Below, piece by piece: positions 1 to 11,301 of a DNA stretch of 64,000 bases. Position 1 is the first letter of the stretch; each line of letters starts with the position of its first letter. Source of the stretch: Byssothecium circinans (taxonomy: Eukaryota; Ascomycota; Dothideomycetes; Pleosporales; Massarinaceae); the NCBI GenBank assembly GCA_010015675.1, contig ML976983.1:1109442-1173441 (forward strand). Direction: 5' to 3'. The notes beneath the pieces were generated by a model. The model had not been told where the DNA came from and searched no databases. It saw only the letters and a program-made list of their open reading frames with translations. Position numbers and translations under genes: made by a program.

Positions 1-407
1 GCTGTGAAGCATTCAATTTCAGCCCTTACCATGGTGAACCCTCGACTCGAGTCTTGGTCGAGGAATGGGGCAGTTGGTAATCGACTGAATATTACCTTAA
101 GTCTAACTCTAGGCGCAATACCCAATTATAAATAATGATCATGTGCGATGTGCGAGGTCATCTCACATTAACCAGGATTGGTGATCGCGTCGGCTGGAGT
201 CACCAATCAGCGTGGCGACCCCGCATGAATCTGCGAGCCACAGCAGACACAAGGCTGATGATGACTTTCTAGGATAGAAGCAACAAAAGCATGGGGCGGT
301 GCAGGAGCTAGCTAATAAGAGTTGACAGGTTGCAGGGGTTGGACTTAGCATTTTGGGTGGCGACAGAAAATCCCCCAAAAAGGAGTCAAAAGTCCCCGGA
401 CATAGAG
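1..407. other. non-coding stretch at left edge
   Basis: No convincing ORF, RNA gene or repeat seen. The short open frames here lack a plausible start or protein-like composition. Confidence 0.5.
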
Positions 408-800
408 TTACTGTGGTAAACTTGCGATCTTATATTGTATCTGGTATCGTTCTATTCCCATATCCTTTGTTTTGTTCTGTCGCTGGACCTCGCGGTTCTC
501 CTCTGCAAGGTCGGCAGTCGTTATTAGAGCAGAGACGCCTGGAATACCTGTATGTGTAAGGGACTGGGGTTCCCTGAGCTTGACGTCCTTGAAGGTAAAG
601 CCTGTTTCGTTGCAATTCAAGCGCTTGAGTCTTTTCTTTTGTCGATTTGATATTGTTACTCGTAATGTGTGGGGAATTAGTGATTCCGGGACGAAGTTTG
701 ATTTAGCGGGATGGGTAGAGATGATTAATGGGCTAAGCTCCTGGGGACCGGTTTTGGTGCCTGACCTTGGTAGGGGTAGGTCCCTCGTGTAATTGGCCAT
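408..800 (-). CDS. hypothetical protein A (130 aa), paralogue of hypothetical B
   Basis: Function not recognised. The first ATG in a sensible context is at 800 (MANYTRDL); the open frame extends further upstream but without a better start. The middle matches the protein encoded at 1909-2538: both have a basic R-x-K/E-RL stretch, then NE-S/T, a proline, and a SLI/ALI-x-TAD motif. This suggests a duplicated lineage-specific family. There is no signal peptide or membrane segment, and the composition is basic and hydrophilic. It lies on the same strand as its relative, about 1.1 kb downstream of it. It could be a degenerate copy, since its tail is much shorter than that of B. Confidence 0.4.
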   Translation of the reverse strand: MANYTRDLPLPRSGTKTGPQELSPLIISTHPAKSNFVPESLIPHTLRVTISNRQKKRLKRLNCNETGFTFKDVKLREPQSLTHTGIPGVSALITTADLAEENREVQRQNKTKDMGIERYQIQYKIASLPQ

Positions 801-1908
801 GTGTTCGTGAAAGTGGATATGAAGTGTAATTTCTTCAGAAATATAATAGTCATTGAAAATGTGGTCTGTAGGTAAACTTGCGGGAAATTTATTATATATC
901 GAGGTCATTATATATGAAAGCTTATGTGAAGACAAGATCAACTGTGTCTCACGGCGTATATTCAAGTCTCAGGTGATGAACTCCACATTGCGAAATGATC
1001 TGTCGAAAAGTTATGATACCAGAGATGCACTGATGCCTACCACTTCAATCATATTAGTGCTACTCCCTAACATCCACACCTTTTCATTGTAGTCAATGGT
1101 GTCCTAAAGATAAGGATAACCTTGGGACAAACGCGTTGATCTTAAATTATACATTTTAGAGACCCGCAAAGGCAATACCATGTTCGGTGTCTCGGCTTAA
1201 TGCTGGAATATTTCATGTTGGAGTGACGTAAGGAGAAAAATTGGAAAATATGAACCAATGTACCTTTTTTAGTTGGGAGCTCTCGCTTCTGCGCTTATAT
1301 ATCTCTAAACTTACTCCATAACTTGATCACATAAAGAAAGTGCCGATATTCACCACCATTCTATTCTCCATATCTTCCATCTCTATCCAAACGTCTTTCC
1401 GCTTGATAGACCTTCATATCGTGAACATCAACTCCTCTATTCACGATAATTATTACTCACATCTAGTCAAAATCCACTTCATGAGCTCTTTGACGAGACG
1501 TCTATAAGCCTCCAACGCCCAAAAAAAACGAAGCATGAATGGACGTCTTTGAAATTTTTTGGTACAACATGCATTAGAAAACTACCTATAATTGGAGTAG
1601 AAACAATCTACCCTCATTTGTAGACTTTCCCGTTATCTGCCATACATACAATTCGCATGGGTCCAGTACTATCGGCAATATAAAGCAACCCAGGTCCTGC
1701 AAGTCTTGTCTTTCAAAATACTTCATCTACTGAAGCGCACGTAGCTCCTCCGCCAGATACGCCGTTGCCAGCAACGTGGACGCATCTCCTATCCTTGGGT
1801 CCCCGCAACATCTTATTTAGTATACCCTCCATAAAGCCCCATCCCCCGAGCCAATCCCACCTGAGCTTCGCCGACTTGCCGAGTCCTAGCTTTCCATTCA
1901 CGCCTCCT
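801..1908. other. AT-rich intergenic stretch
   Basis: Separates the two related hypothetical genes. No coding exon, RNA or strong repeat seen. ORFs near 1713-1995 are short and sit opposite the tail of hypothetical B. Confidence 0.45.
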
Positions 1909-2538
1909 CTACGCTTCCGTCTTGCAACCCGCTTTGCGCTGACTATTGATCACATCCTTCAGCCTGTTCTCCACCTTCTTTCCACGCTCATTTGAACGTC
2001 TCGTATACGCCTCCTCATGTGTCTTTCGCGGCTTCAACTCTCTCTCTTTCTGCCTATAGAGGCGTATCTGCTCCCTCGCGACTTTCTTACCTCTGCGTTC
2101 CGCAATCTGCCGCTTCTGTTCTACCGCCAGCTCCATTCCTGCCTTGGTTTGGTGGCGTTTCTGCTCGGTGGGTAACTTTTTCGTCTTTGTGCGTGTTTGC
2201 ACTCCTTTTATCGACGTATTCTTTGCGTCCTCTTGTCGCTGACCATAATCTGCCGTCGCGATTAGACTATAGGCATTCGGAAAATTTGCATATTTAGGAA
2301 GATGAGAGGGAGGTGACTCTAGGTCCGGGAGGGGAGCGCAGCTTTCGTTGTATTTCAAACGTTCGATTCGATTGTTTAGCTTGCTGTCGGGAAGTGATCG
2401 TAACATGTGGAACGTGGCTCCGGTTTGTTCGTCATTGGATTTGGGGTTGGCTTTCTTTGTTGCGTAGGCGGAGATGTTGAGTGGGGCCCTGCCTTCGGGT
2501 TGTGTGGGGTTTGACGGTGGATACTTGGGGAGATACAT
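1909..2538 (-). CDS. hypothetical protein B (209 aa), charged C-terminus
   Basis: Single open frame with ATG at 2538 (MYLPKYPP). The N-terminal half is proline and asparagine rich. The C-terminal half, about residues 115-205, is dense in Lys, Arg, Glu and Gln and probably forms a long helix or coiled coil. The centre (about residues 55-100) shares the RL-x2-NE and SLIATAD pattern with the 408-800 protein. No catalytic motif, signal peptide or membrane helix is visible, and I recognise no family. The tail is so basic that nucleic-acid binding is possible, but that is inference only. Confidence 0.5.
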   Translation of the reverse strand: MYLPKYPPSNPTQPEGRAPLNISAYATKKANPKSNDEQTGATFHMLRSLPDSKLNNRIERLKYNESCAPLPDLESPPSHLPKYANFPNAYSLIATADYGQRQEDAKNTSIKGVQTRTKTKKLPTEQKRHQTKAGMELAVEQKRQIAERRGKKVAREQIRLYRQKERELKPRKTHEEAYTRRSNERGKKVENRLKDVINSQRKAGCKTEA

Positions 2539-3554
2539 TGTGAATGTGTATCGAGGAATGATCGAATGGGTTTTATAAAGTGGTTCTGGGGTGTATATTG
2601 TGTGTAAGTGTGGTCTAAAGACGGGCTATACGGCCGCAGATGCGGGGAGATTATATACTGATAGAGCACGTAGATTTGTTCGGTGAAGGTAATATGCATA
2701 GCAGATTTCCAGTGACTGCGGGAGTGAAGTCAAAGCCATTTGCCAAGCCGTGTGAAAAGGAAAAGGCGAAGTGAAGAGTCTCGCGATCTCTGGCCATTCA
2801 CATAATCTGCTTCACGCATTTGCAGTCAGTTACTGAAGCGTACATGTGCTACACCACTAGTAATCAAAGAGACCACAAACGTCTCTGGTACTTCATGCAA
2901 GGCAATAGAAACGCCAATCTTGTGCTTTTCGCCGTTACTGAACTTTTATTTAATCATTTCTCAAAAAGGTGACAAGTTCGATTAATTTCTTAAAGCACTT
3001 GAGCAGGAGGACAGGGATGATGCTGAACGATAAAAGTTTACGATCCAATCAGAAGTGAATGCAGAAGAAGAGAAAGTCGACTGTAAAGTGAATATGAAAA
3101 GGCTATTGTTGTTTTCGCGAGTTTGAGTCCATCGGACTAATTGAACCGTATCATATATTCATGTAATGCAATACAAGTTACGTCAAGGTCAGGCTTCGGT
3201 AGAGTTCCGTCACCAATAATCTCTTACCCGGCATAAATTTGCTCTTCACCAGTACATACTTCATTAACCGTCACACAGAACTGCACACTCAGTAAGACGC
3301 TCGGCAAATGGCTGTACCAAACTCAATTATATCATGTAATCCACATATAATAGCAACTGCATACGTCGCACCATGCCCTCGAACATCCGAGTAATCATCT
3401 CCAGTTTCTTGTGCCTCACAAGCCTTACAATCTGTTCTGTTACTTCGGCAGTCTCCCAAAGCAATTTGCGCTGAAGCGGCACTGGGAAGATCACCAGAAA
3501 GATGGTTCCAGATTCTCCAAGTGGAGAAAGAGATGCACACATCACCGTATCATT
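2539..3554. other. intergenic stretch
   Basis: AT-rich and without a supported gene. A short minus-strand frame at about 3327-3545 continues the reading environment of the small interrupted ORF but has no domain. Confidence 0.4.
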
Positions 3555-3857
3555 TCAAGGAAGACCTTGAATCTCCGAATCAAGCGTTGAGACTGAAGTG
3601 TTGGTATCCGTCATCATCATCATCTCCTTCACATCCACGGCTCGAAAGGTCTCACACAACATAATACCCTGTTCCTCTTGCATGCACTTTTCTTCTACCG
3701 CACTACGCACACTAGCTGTATATTCACGCGCATCTCTACTCCTTATAAGAAGTTTAAGATAAACAGAGTTGCTGATTCTAGCTTGAATAGACAGCTGCTT
3801 CTAAAAGCAAGCGATCAACCCATGTGGACTAAACTCAAGTCTTTTTAGCACGCTCAT
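3555..3857 (-). pseudogene. small interrupted ORF (about 100 codons, in-frame TAG)
   Basis: Reading the minus strand from ATG 3857 (MSVLKRLEF) gives one frame to a TGA at 3555, broken only by a TAG at codon 19. The 81 codons after the TAG are open and hydrophilic. A TATATA sequence at about 3911-3916 lies 54 bases upstream of the ATG, a promoter-like distance. The bases around the TAG cannot be removed as a normal intron because the candidate GT-AG interval is only 19 nt. It may be a decayed small gene, a stop readthrough case, or chance. Confidence 0.25.
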
Positions 3858-4299
3858 TTTCTTGCTAATTGAATGTGTGGAGAAAAGACGAAGGTGGAGA
3901 GGAGCAGTCTTATATAGTTAGTAAAAGTCTAAGCCACGCGCATATCAGAAGGAGGTTACACGATTCCTCTGTGAATTGGTGACAGGCTTTGATTCCATTT
4001 GTCAATAATCATCATCGCCACCCCATACTCACATACTCCCTCGCTGATCTTCACGTATTGCTATTTTTATCGTCCCCCAAGGCACCATGTCACCTCACAC
4101 TGTGCCTTTTCGGTCGCAACACGTCTTTTCCTTCCCGAAACCTCCGATCGCAACAGTCAAACTGCTCATGGAAGGATAGCCATTGTATTTTAAGAGCGCC
4201 ATGACTGCTTTGGACACGCGTTTTCTTTTTCTTTAGAAGAGTCCACAAGAAACTCCAGAACATCATGATTGGTTGTGTGTGTTTTAGTACTCTGTAGTT

Positions 4300-4432
4300 G
4301 TGAGTAAAGAAGTGTGAGTAAAGAAGTGTGAGTAAAGAANNNNNNNNNNNNNNNNNNNNNNNNNNNNNNNNNNNNNNNNNNNNNNNNNNTGTGAGTAAAG
4401 AAGTGTGAGTAAAGAAGTGTGAGTAAAGAAAT
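4300..4432. repeat. 14-bp minisatellite (GTGAGTAAAGAAGT)n
   Basis: Nearly three perfect units precede the N run and three follow it, the last with one change. The true copy number is unknown because the assembly gap lies inside the array. Confidence 0.9.
4340..4389. other. assembly gap (50 N)
   Basis: Exactly 50 N bases, probably a placeholder length. The same repeat unit flanks both sides, so a collapsed tandem array is the likely cause. Confidence 0.98.
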
Positions 4433-5402
4433 GTGTTGAAGAGGTAGAGGAGATGGCTTTATACAGAGCCTCAGTCTAAAAATTGTCCGCGCGGATCTTC
4501 CCAGTGTGTCAAAACACATAGTGATCCTCAGCCTCTACTTTTTGGGCACTACTTTTCAGAGTAGAAGCGTTGATGATGATCACCAACTCCACCATCCTCC
4601 ATCGCTAACACGATTCCATTTTCAAAAGAATCGCTCCCTTCACGAGTCTAGCTAAGTGTAGCCTCCAAACCACAGCGCCTTGGCACACTTCAACAGGCAA
4701 ATCCGTCCTTTCATCAACTGTAACAATGCCCTTTCCAAACCGCACAGAGTCTAGAGTCCGTTAGGGAAGAGTTTCCAGCACATGGACCCTTTGTTGATTT
4801 TTTTTAGTCTTTTATAGACCAGGAGCGTGTAGTGTAGAGAGACCGACAGATGGGTGAAAGATCGAAAACTTATACACCTAGAGATGAGTAAGCAAGTGAT
4901 GGCAAGGCCATGTCAGCACGTTCGCCCAAGGGAAAGGGAGGCGGTTAGGCGGTTTAGATGCTGCCCATCATCACCACTCCACCTTCCAAACCCAGCAGTC
5001 AAATTATATGGCTGTTTGAAGACTTATATCCTAAGGTATCACGACGGCAAAAGCAAAGAGAATAGAAATTGAAGTATATGCATACATTGATATCAATATG
5101 TACTCAAGCAGAAACAATGGGCCGTGAAATCATCAGAAACGCCAACTCAGCCATAAAGGAGTGAGTAGTATCCTCCATATGTACCTTAGCGCCAATCCAT
5201 GCCGTAAAATCTTGAACCCCGGTCTCCGAGCCACACTCTTAAGATCTGTATAGGGCCAAGCGCAAATGCAAAACAATGCAAGAAGAAAAACAGTGAGAGG
5301 AAGGAAAGTGGTATCACGAGGGGGTATTTGTCCAAAGAATTCTCCGTTCCCATATCGTATCGCAACCGGTTACGCCAAAAGCTGGAGTCAAAGGATCCGC
5401 GC

Positions 5403-6603
5403 TTAGATCTTGTTGTCGAAGTCCGCTCCGGGCCGCCGCACACTCGGGTGGTGGGCAAGGTCGGGCTTGACGAGGTGGGCGAACTGTGGGTTGACGTTCA
5501 TCGGACGCGAAATCTCAGGCACGTGCGGGACATCGGGAATTTCGCTATCCCGTCGCCTGTGCCAGAAGCCGCGTTTTGTCTGACCGCTCGTAGACCTGGA
5601 ATATATTGATGATGTTCTCTTGTTCTCCTTCGCATACTGAGGCCTGGGCGGCGATTCGCTGTGGTAAGAAGGCAGAAAAGACTGACGGGCGCTACGGATC
5701 GCGTTCATGGGGCTGGTGAAGTTGAATTGGTACGGGTTGCTCTCTTTTTGGGGCGAGGAAGGTTGTGGAGAGCCCATATCGATTGGGGGAGTCGCGTGTC
5801 GAGTAGGAGGAGTCGCGTGGCGAATAGGAGGCGTTCCCATGCGCGAGGACGTACTGCCGGCGTGATGCAAGCTGAGGCTGAAGGCTTTGTGCTTGGGGTC
5901 TTGATAGCTTTGGGTCTCGATGTCGGCTGGAGTCTCGGTGAGACTGATGGCTCCCTTGGATCGGACACGGCGAGCGGTGATAAAACGTGCCTTGTCGCGG
6001 AAGACGAAGCTCTATAGATTCGTTAGCAGATATTACACGTTGAAGGCAGCTGAAATGAGGCTCACCGCGATGACATTGAAGAATCCAATAACAATGGCTA
6101 GGATACCCGCCGCCACAAGAAGACGCCAAAATGGCATGCCTAGTGACTCCTGGCTCGTGGCTTCCTTGTTCATGTTTCCGAGCATGTTGAGGCCGAGGAC
6201 CATCATGGCGCATCCGAGAAAGACGAAGCCATGACTAGGCGATAGCATCGGCCAGTTGCGCGCGAAGTATCCGCGGAAGAGAGAGCACTCGGAAACGATG
6301 AGAAATACTGCGAATTGTTAGTTAGATATTTTGTCAAACATTTCATGATCAAATAGGTACTTACAGCCGACGCCAGCGGTAACGACATGACTCGTAGCAT
6401 CGAAGAAGAAGAACTGCGCGTGTAAGCTTTGAAGTCGAGAATTGAGGCAACTAGAGTCGTACCTTGGAGACGATGAACGTCTTGACCAGCATGACCACGC
6501 TGCTGGCGACCACGGAGCAGAGTGCGATTATATTGAGAGCCCTAACAATGTTGAGGATCACGTAGCCTGGGCCAGCCAGATGTTCCGCTGAGAGAAGGGC
6601 CAT
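5403..6603 (-). CDS. fungal tetraspan membrane protein (DUF7598-like), 346 aa
   Basis: Four exons fit in frame: 6463-6603, 6365-6413, 6066-6307 and 5403-6011, starting MALLSAEHL. The first 150 residues hold four hydrophobic helices (around ILNIVRALNIIALCSVVASS, FDATSHVVTAGV-LFLIVS, GFVFLGCAMMVLG and ILAIVIGFFNVIA). The rest is a cytosolic-looking tail rich in Ser, Pro and Arg with repeated RHATPP/PPIRHA units. The layout and the SPSHGFVFLG and NMLGNMNKEATS stretches match, from memory, a conserved but uncharacterised family in Pezizomycotina. Function unknown; plasma or endomembrane location is inferred. The tail has many possible phosphorylation sites. Confidence 0.8.
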
Positions 6604-7679
6604 TGCTGAAGTAGAGATAGTTGTAGAATTGCTGGATAGCTTGTAGAAGTAGAGGATTGAAGAGAAGCTGTCCGGCAGTGGTGAGACGCGTCAAGCGATG
6701 AATATCGAAAGTTAAAGTTAAAGTTAGACCGATATGAAGGAGAGGAGGTAGCACGGTAGAAGTAGTGGGAAGCCCACGCCGTATGGCAGGATATGCTATT
6801 GCTCGACAATAGGATCAATAGACGAAAGAAGAGACAATAGGAAAGAGGAAAAAGTGGGAGGTGAAGGGGAAATCTATCGTCAGGCAGCCTGCGGGCTTCA
6901 ATACGGGGAAGCGCACAATGGCTTGAATTACGGCCCATGCCGCTGGCTCCCTTTCACTTGGTGAAGGACGAGTGGCCTAAATTGCTCCACATCTTCCACT
7001 GCAGCCCGTCCGCCCAAAGGAATGAAACGCAGCAGAAGGGGCCTCGAAGGAGTCTAGCACTATCGATTGAATGGACCTGCGTTCTCGATGCAAGGCAATA
7101 TGCGACCCTCAGGGTGCGGGGTGGCAAGTTTGGAGGTCGCGAAGTTGTCGCGTAATGATTGGTTCTGCGCGGCTGCGGGAGCGACGGGACGATGTTTCAA
7201 GTCCACGACAGGCCCTCAGATCGTCGGGCGGCTAAGTTTTGTTGGCCCTTCAATCGTTGTCACAAATCTCTCCGATGCTTCGTGCGACGGCCTGATGGGT
7301 TGCGAGGGCGGCTACAATTAGTCCATGGTGAAAAACACAGCGCGTGTGAAGTGCTGAAGCGGGCTCTAAGCGAGCGTGGAGGTCAGTCATCGCCGAACCA
7401 CCACCTACTGACCCGTCTTTGAGGTTGTTTGTTTCACGTTTATTTCAGCAATTTTATTATAGACTTCGGAGAATATACAAATGCCTGGGATCTGGGCATC
7501 TGCAACACGTTGCTCGGCAAGTGCTGCGAGACTTCAACAGAATTTGCATGTCCAAGATTGAGCCATTCATCCAAGAACCTGCCGTCAAGATCTACCATGA
7601 CGGAAACCGTTCTAGAAACTCAACCGGATGGCGAGTACAGCCTTGCGGCTGGAAACTATGGGATATGTGGCATTGTTCC
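6604..7679. other. intergenic stretch
   Basis: Upstream region of the tetraspan gene and downstream of the deacetylase. Frames such as 7419-7775 lack a domain or a good start. Nothing else seen. Confidence 0.45.
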
Positions 7680-8680
7680 TCATATCACAGGATTCTTCTC
7701 CCTCCACTCCCTAGCCGCACTCTCATAGGTCCAAAACTCTACCTCCCCCTTCTCCTCCCACTCCTTCAACCATAGCAACACCCTCTTAATCATTCCGATA
7801 ATATGCGCCATACCACTCGTATCCGGATGCAAGACAAGCGGGAACACTCTGATCTCCGCTTTCCCCTCATGTGCACCTTCATCGTCCATCTCCTCTCTAA
7901 TCCACTCGAACTTATCCTTCCACATCTGCTCAATCACCCTAACATCAACATATCCCTGACTGTTCTCCACATGCGGCCAAAACTGCAACGGCGTCATATC
8001 CTCCGCGTACCAATTCGCCGGGATCTCTACCAGCGACTCGGACGTTGGTGGAAGTGGTTGGGGCAGAGGATGCATCCATTCTTTTGCTGACGTGTTAGGT
8101 GTATATATAGGTGGGTTGATAGATGGGAGACGCGGAATGTAGTAAGGCGCACTATCGTGGTGGGAGAGCGACGAATCGTAGAGGAAGGAGTGCTCTTCAA
8201 GCAGTGCGATGGTTGACTCGCGGAGCTGGTAAAGAGGGGCACGGTACCCGACAGGGGTTTTGTTGGTGAGGGACTCGCAGAGTGTGATGCAGTGGGTGAG
8301 GACTTCGCGTTCTTGGGCTGGTGTGAGTTGATAGGCGCCCTGCTCTCGTTAGTATTTATATTGCAGTCCTTGGGTACTAAAAATTCTACCGCATGGCAGT
8401 ACCCGTGTAGGCCAATTTCAGCACCACTATTCAGGATGCCCTTGAACTCTTCTGGGAAGCTCTCCGCCGAATGCATGGGCACGAACCACGTGACTTTCTC
8501 TTGGATCCCAAGTTTCTTGAAAAGCTTTAGTAACCGAGGGACCCCGGCATGGTGCTGACCAGTGCCCAGCCAGCCAGACACGGCGTCAAAGTCCACAGAG
8601 ATTAGAATCTTAATCTTCGATTGCGACTTAGTGGGTGGATGCATCTTTTGGATAATCCTTGGTGGGATAGTCTTCTCCAT
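7680..8680 (-). CDS. polysaccharide deacetylase (NodB-fold), 316 aa
   Basis: Two exons (8390-8680 and 7680-8339) keep frame. The start used is ATG 8680; a second ATG follows 12 codons later. The protein shows the carbohydrate esterase 4 fold signature of the bacterial PgdA-like and fungal deacetylase group: metal-site Asp in SVDFDAVSGWLG, His pair in GLHGYCHA, the VGYRAPLY motif, YDSSLSHHDS, and a C-terminal VLHPDTSGMAHIIGM. No signal peptide is evident, so the enzyme is probably intracellular; the family acts on N-acetyl or related C-N bonds, substrate unknown. Oddity: after GTGQHH the text jumps straight to AGVPRLL, so about 15-20 residues usual in this family are missing, and HEGAY is HAGAY here. 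Confidence 0.85.
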
Positions 8681-9031
8681 ATCCAGCTTCGAGAGGATCT
8701 CCTGAGATGTTAGATGGTAAGTATCCAAACGCGATGACGAAGCCGATACAATGTCATCGTCGAAAACTACGTGAGGGAGAGACAGGAGTCGCCAGCGAAA
8801 CAGCGTGCCCCTTTCTCTATGATTGCAAAATAGTCTAATCGAACTAATGATTGTCCGACCAATGTAAAGCTCTAAATATTCATCGGCGAAGTTCATCTGC
8901 ACTGCTGAGTAAGCGCGTGCACACTAGTCGTGATAGGCCAGAACTCACACCATGCTGACCTCATTCTATCTAACATTTTGCGGCGAACACGGAGGTCTCC
9001 AATACACCACCTGCAACACACATCCAGAACA
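8681..9031. other. divergent promoter, deacetylase / Grx5
   Basis: 351-bp interval between two divergent starts. It probably carries both promoters; no clear motif was picked out. An extra upstream deacetylase exon cannot be excluded. Confidence 0.5.
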
Positions 9032-9667
9032 ATGTTTGCAAGGCGAGCAATCCCTTCGGTCTACTGCCCCTCCTCACATCTCAACTTCATCCGACTAACG
9101 AATATCTAGGCCTTCCGCGCCGCCACGCGCGCAACTCGCCCTCTTGCCTCCACCATGACCCCCCGATTCCTCACACCAATGCAGATGCGCATGCTCTCGG
9201 ATGAGATGCGAAGCGCAATTGACAAAGCTGTTTCCTCGGCACCTGTCGTACTGTTCATGAAGGGCACACCCGAGACTCCTCAGTGTGGGTTCTCGAGAGC
9301 GAGTATACAGATTCTGGGGATGCAGGGCGTGGATCCGGAGAAGTTCACAGCCTTCAATGTGCTCGAGGATCAGGACTTGAGGTCAGGTATGTCATCTCAA
9401 GAGATAGGGAGAGTGTCATGTGAGGGGCAGCATACGAGCGGGACTGTTTGTGGAGGACTCGGACGAACAGAAGCTAATTGCTTGATTGTAGGTATCAAAG
9501 AATACTCAGAGTGGCCTACGATACCGCAACTCTACGTCGACAAGGAGTTCGTTGGTGGCTGCGATATTCTCATGACGATGCACCAGGACGGTTCGCTAGC
9601 GAAGATGCTGGAAGAAAAGGGCGTGCTTGTCCCGGCGTCACAAGATAGCGCTGACCCACCAAAATAA
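9032..9667 (+). CDS. grx5: mitochondrial monothiol glutaredoxin Grx5, 159 aa
   Basis: Exons 9032-9058, 9110-9386 and 9492-9667. The first encodes only MFARRAIPS, the beginning of an Arg/Ala-rich mitochondrial targeting peptide that continues [14 protein letters not shown]. The mature part has the monothiol CGFS active site in PQCGFSRA, the GTPETPQ approach, and the glutathione-binding WPTIPQLYV and GGCDILM stretches. Grx5 proteins carry 2Fe-2S clusters with glutathione and pass them from the Isu scaffold to targets in the mitochondrial matrix. Length and motif order are normal. The first intron has an unusual GTCTAC donor but a perfect CTAAC branch site. Confidence 0.93.
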
Positions 9668-10123
9668 GAGACAGCACATGTGAGGGGAGGAGACGGGAAA
9701 TAAGAGGCCACAATGATTGTACCATAATGACGAGGTCTCTGCACGATGACTTCTAAATTGGCTTCCAGGGTAATTTGTCTCATGTACGATTCGAAGTGTA
9801 TGAGTGCTGAAATTTAATGGGTACAAGACTTGTAGTAAGTTCATCGTCGTCTTCTGAGCTTTACTCCGGTCATTCATCGGCAGCCCACAACCATGATTCC
9901 CATGCTGTATCTTGTTTACCGTCACTCCCTCTCGCTCCCGAGTTTTAGACGTTGCTTGTCTATGGTTCATTGAGATCTCGTCCGCGGTTGCCAACGGAGC
10001 CGGAACATCCCAAAAGCCTAATCCAACGTCGTTCCTTCCTCTTCAGACCCAACCCTCACCAACCCCACATTTCAACTCCTACCGCCTCATCTCATCTCTC
10101 ACATTCATCCCCTCAACCTCACA

Positions 10124-11301
10124 ATGCCGACTGAGCGCCCTATTCGGGCCATTCGCTCCGGCCGCGGTGTCATGGTTCTCCCGAAAGGACCTGCATCTGC
10201 GCTTGCGCCTGCCTCTCGCGCCAAATCTGTCCCAGCTTCAGTTGTCTTCAAAAGGCCGGCAGCATTGAAAAAGAGCCACAAGAAGGTCGAGTTCACGCCC
10301 ACACTTGTCACTAATGTTTCTTATCTCCCCATCGTTCCATCGAGCCCGCACTCCAGCGGCCCTTCAAAGCACGGAAGCGCCCACAACAGGAGGGATGTTG
10401 CACATCCGCTGGAAACGTGGTTCGCGGGTACTTTCCCACCTGCTCAGAGATGACGTGGTGAGGAGCGGGCTAATACGGATTATAGGTCGGATGAGCGAGT
10501 ACCGCGAGCATCTCTATATGAAGACTACCGCAAAGCTCAACGAGTCTTACAATACCCTCATCAACGGTCCGCAATCACTAGCTCAGTCCATCCCATTCAA
10601 TTCATTAACCCTTTCAAGACCTACACAACGTTAACCTCGTCGCCATGTCCTCACCCCCAATCACACCCTCCGCAAAGACATCGCCTCCCAAGATCACAAT
10701 CTCCGCAAAATTCGACCACGCCCGCCAGAAACTCTTCAACCCAATCGGCGAGTACACGATCACGACGTCGACTATCAATGCCTCAGGCCAACTCGTAAAG
10801 ACGCCCGTTCCACTCCAGCAGAAACTCTCTGCCTTTACAGACAGCTACAAGCAGAAATACAAAGAACTACAAGCAATGCACAAGCGGTGGGAGATTATCA
10901 TGGGCGAACTGTGGAAGACAGGTGTCACTTGCCTAGGCGAAGAAACTATGGCCTCACTCTTCATCGTCACTCCAGAAGCCGAAGCCTTGCCCCCCACGAA
11001 AGAAGACTCCCTATTCATTCCCGAGCATTCACCCGATCTAAATGGCAACGAAACCGGGAAGAAGCGCGTCGCGTTCCAGGAGTCGACGCCTGAGCTTCCT
11101 AGCCTTCTGCTCCGACCTTCAGTGCTGGAACCAGTGACCCAAGCACCCGTATTGTCGGAGGAAATGGTGCGGGAAATCCAGAGTGAGGTGATCAATCTGG
11201 GGAATGAGCAGGTGGATGAGTTGATGAGGGTTGCTGAGGATCAGAAGAAGTTGTGGAAGAAGAAAATCGGGAATGTTATGCGGGCGCTGAAGGATGACTG
11301 A
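10124..11301 (+). CDS. hypothetical protein, three-exon model, 355 aa
   Basis: Two open frames, MPTERPIRAIRSG at 10124 and MSSPPITPSAK at 10645, lie 10 nt apart. An in-frame splice joins them: exons 10124-10427, 10486-10566 and 10619-11301 sum to a whole number of codons. The tiny spacing favours one gene over two. The N-terminus is basic and GRGVMVLPKG-like. The middle (ARQKLFNPIGEYTIT through YKQKYKELQAMHKRWE) is probably helical, and the end is acidic then lysine-rich (KKLWKKKIG). No known catalytic domain. Donor GTCCGC of intron 2 is weak, so two separate genes remain possible. Confidence 0.55.

Larger units (their letters stand above)
3858..5402. other. gene-poor stretch with a minisatellite
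   Basis: Contains the 14-bp tandem repeat and N gap described separately. The remaining ORFs are short and unconvincing. Confidence 0.45.

Noticed and set aside
4300..4432. Evenly spaced repeats that could look like a CRISPR array
   Set aside because: The units are directly tandem without unique spacers and lie in a fungal genome, so this is a minisatellite.
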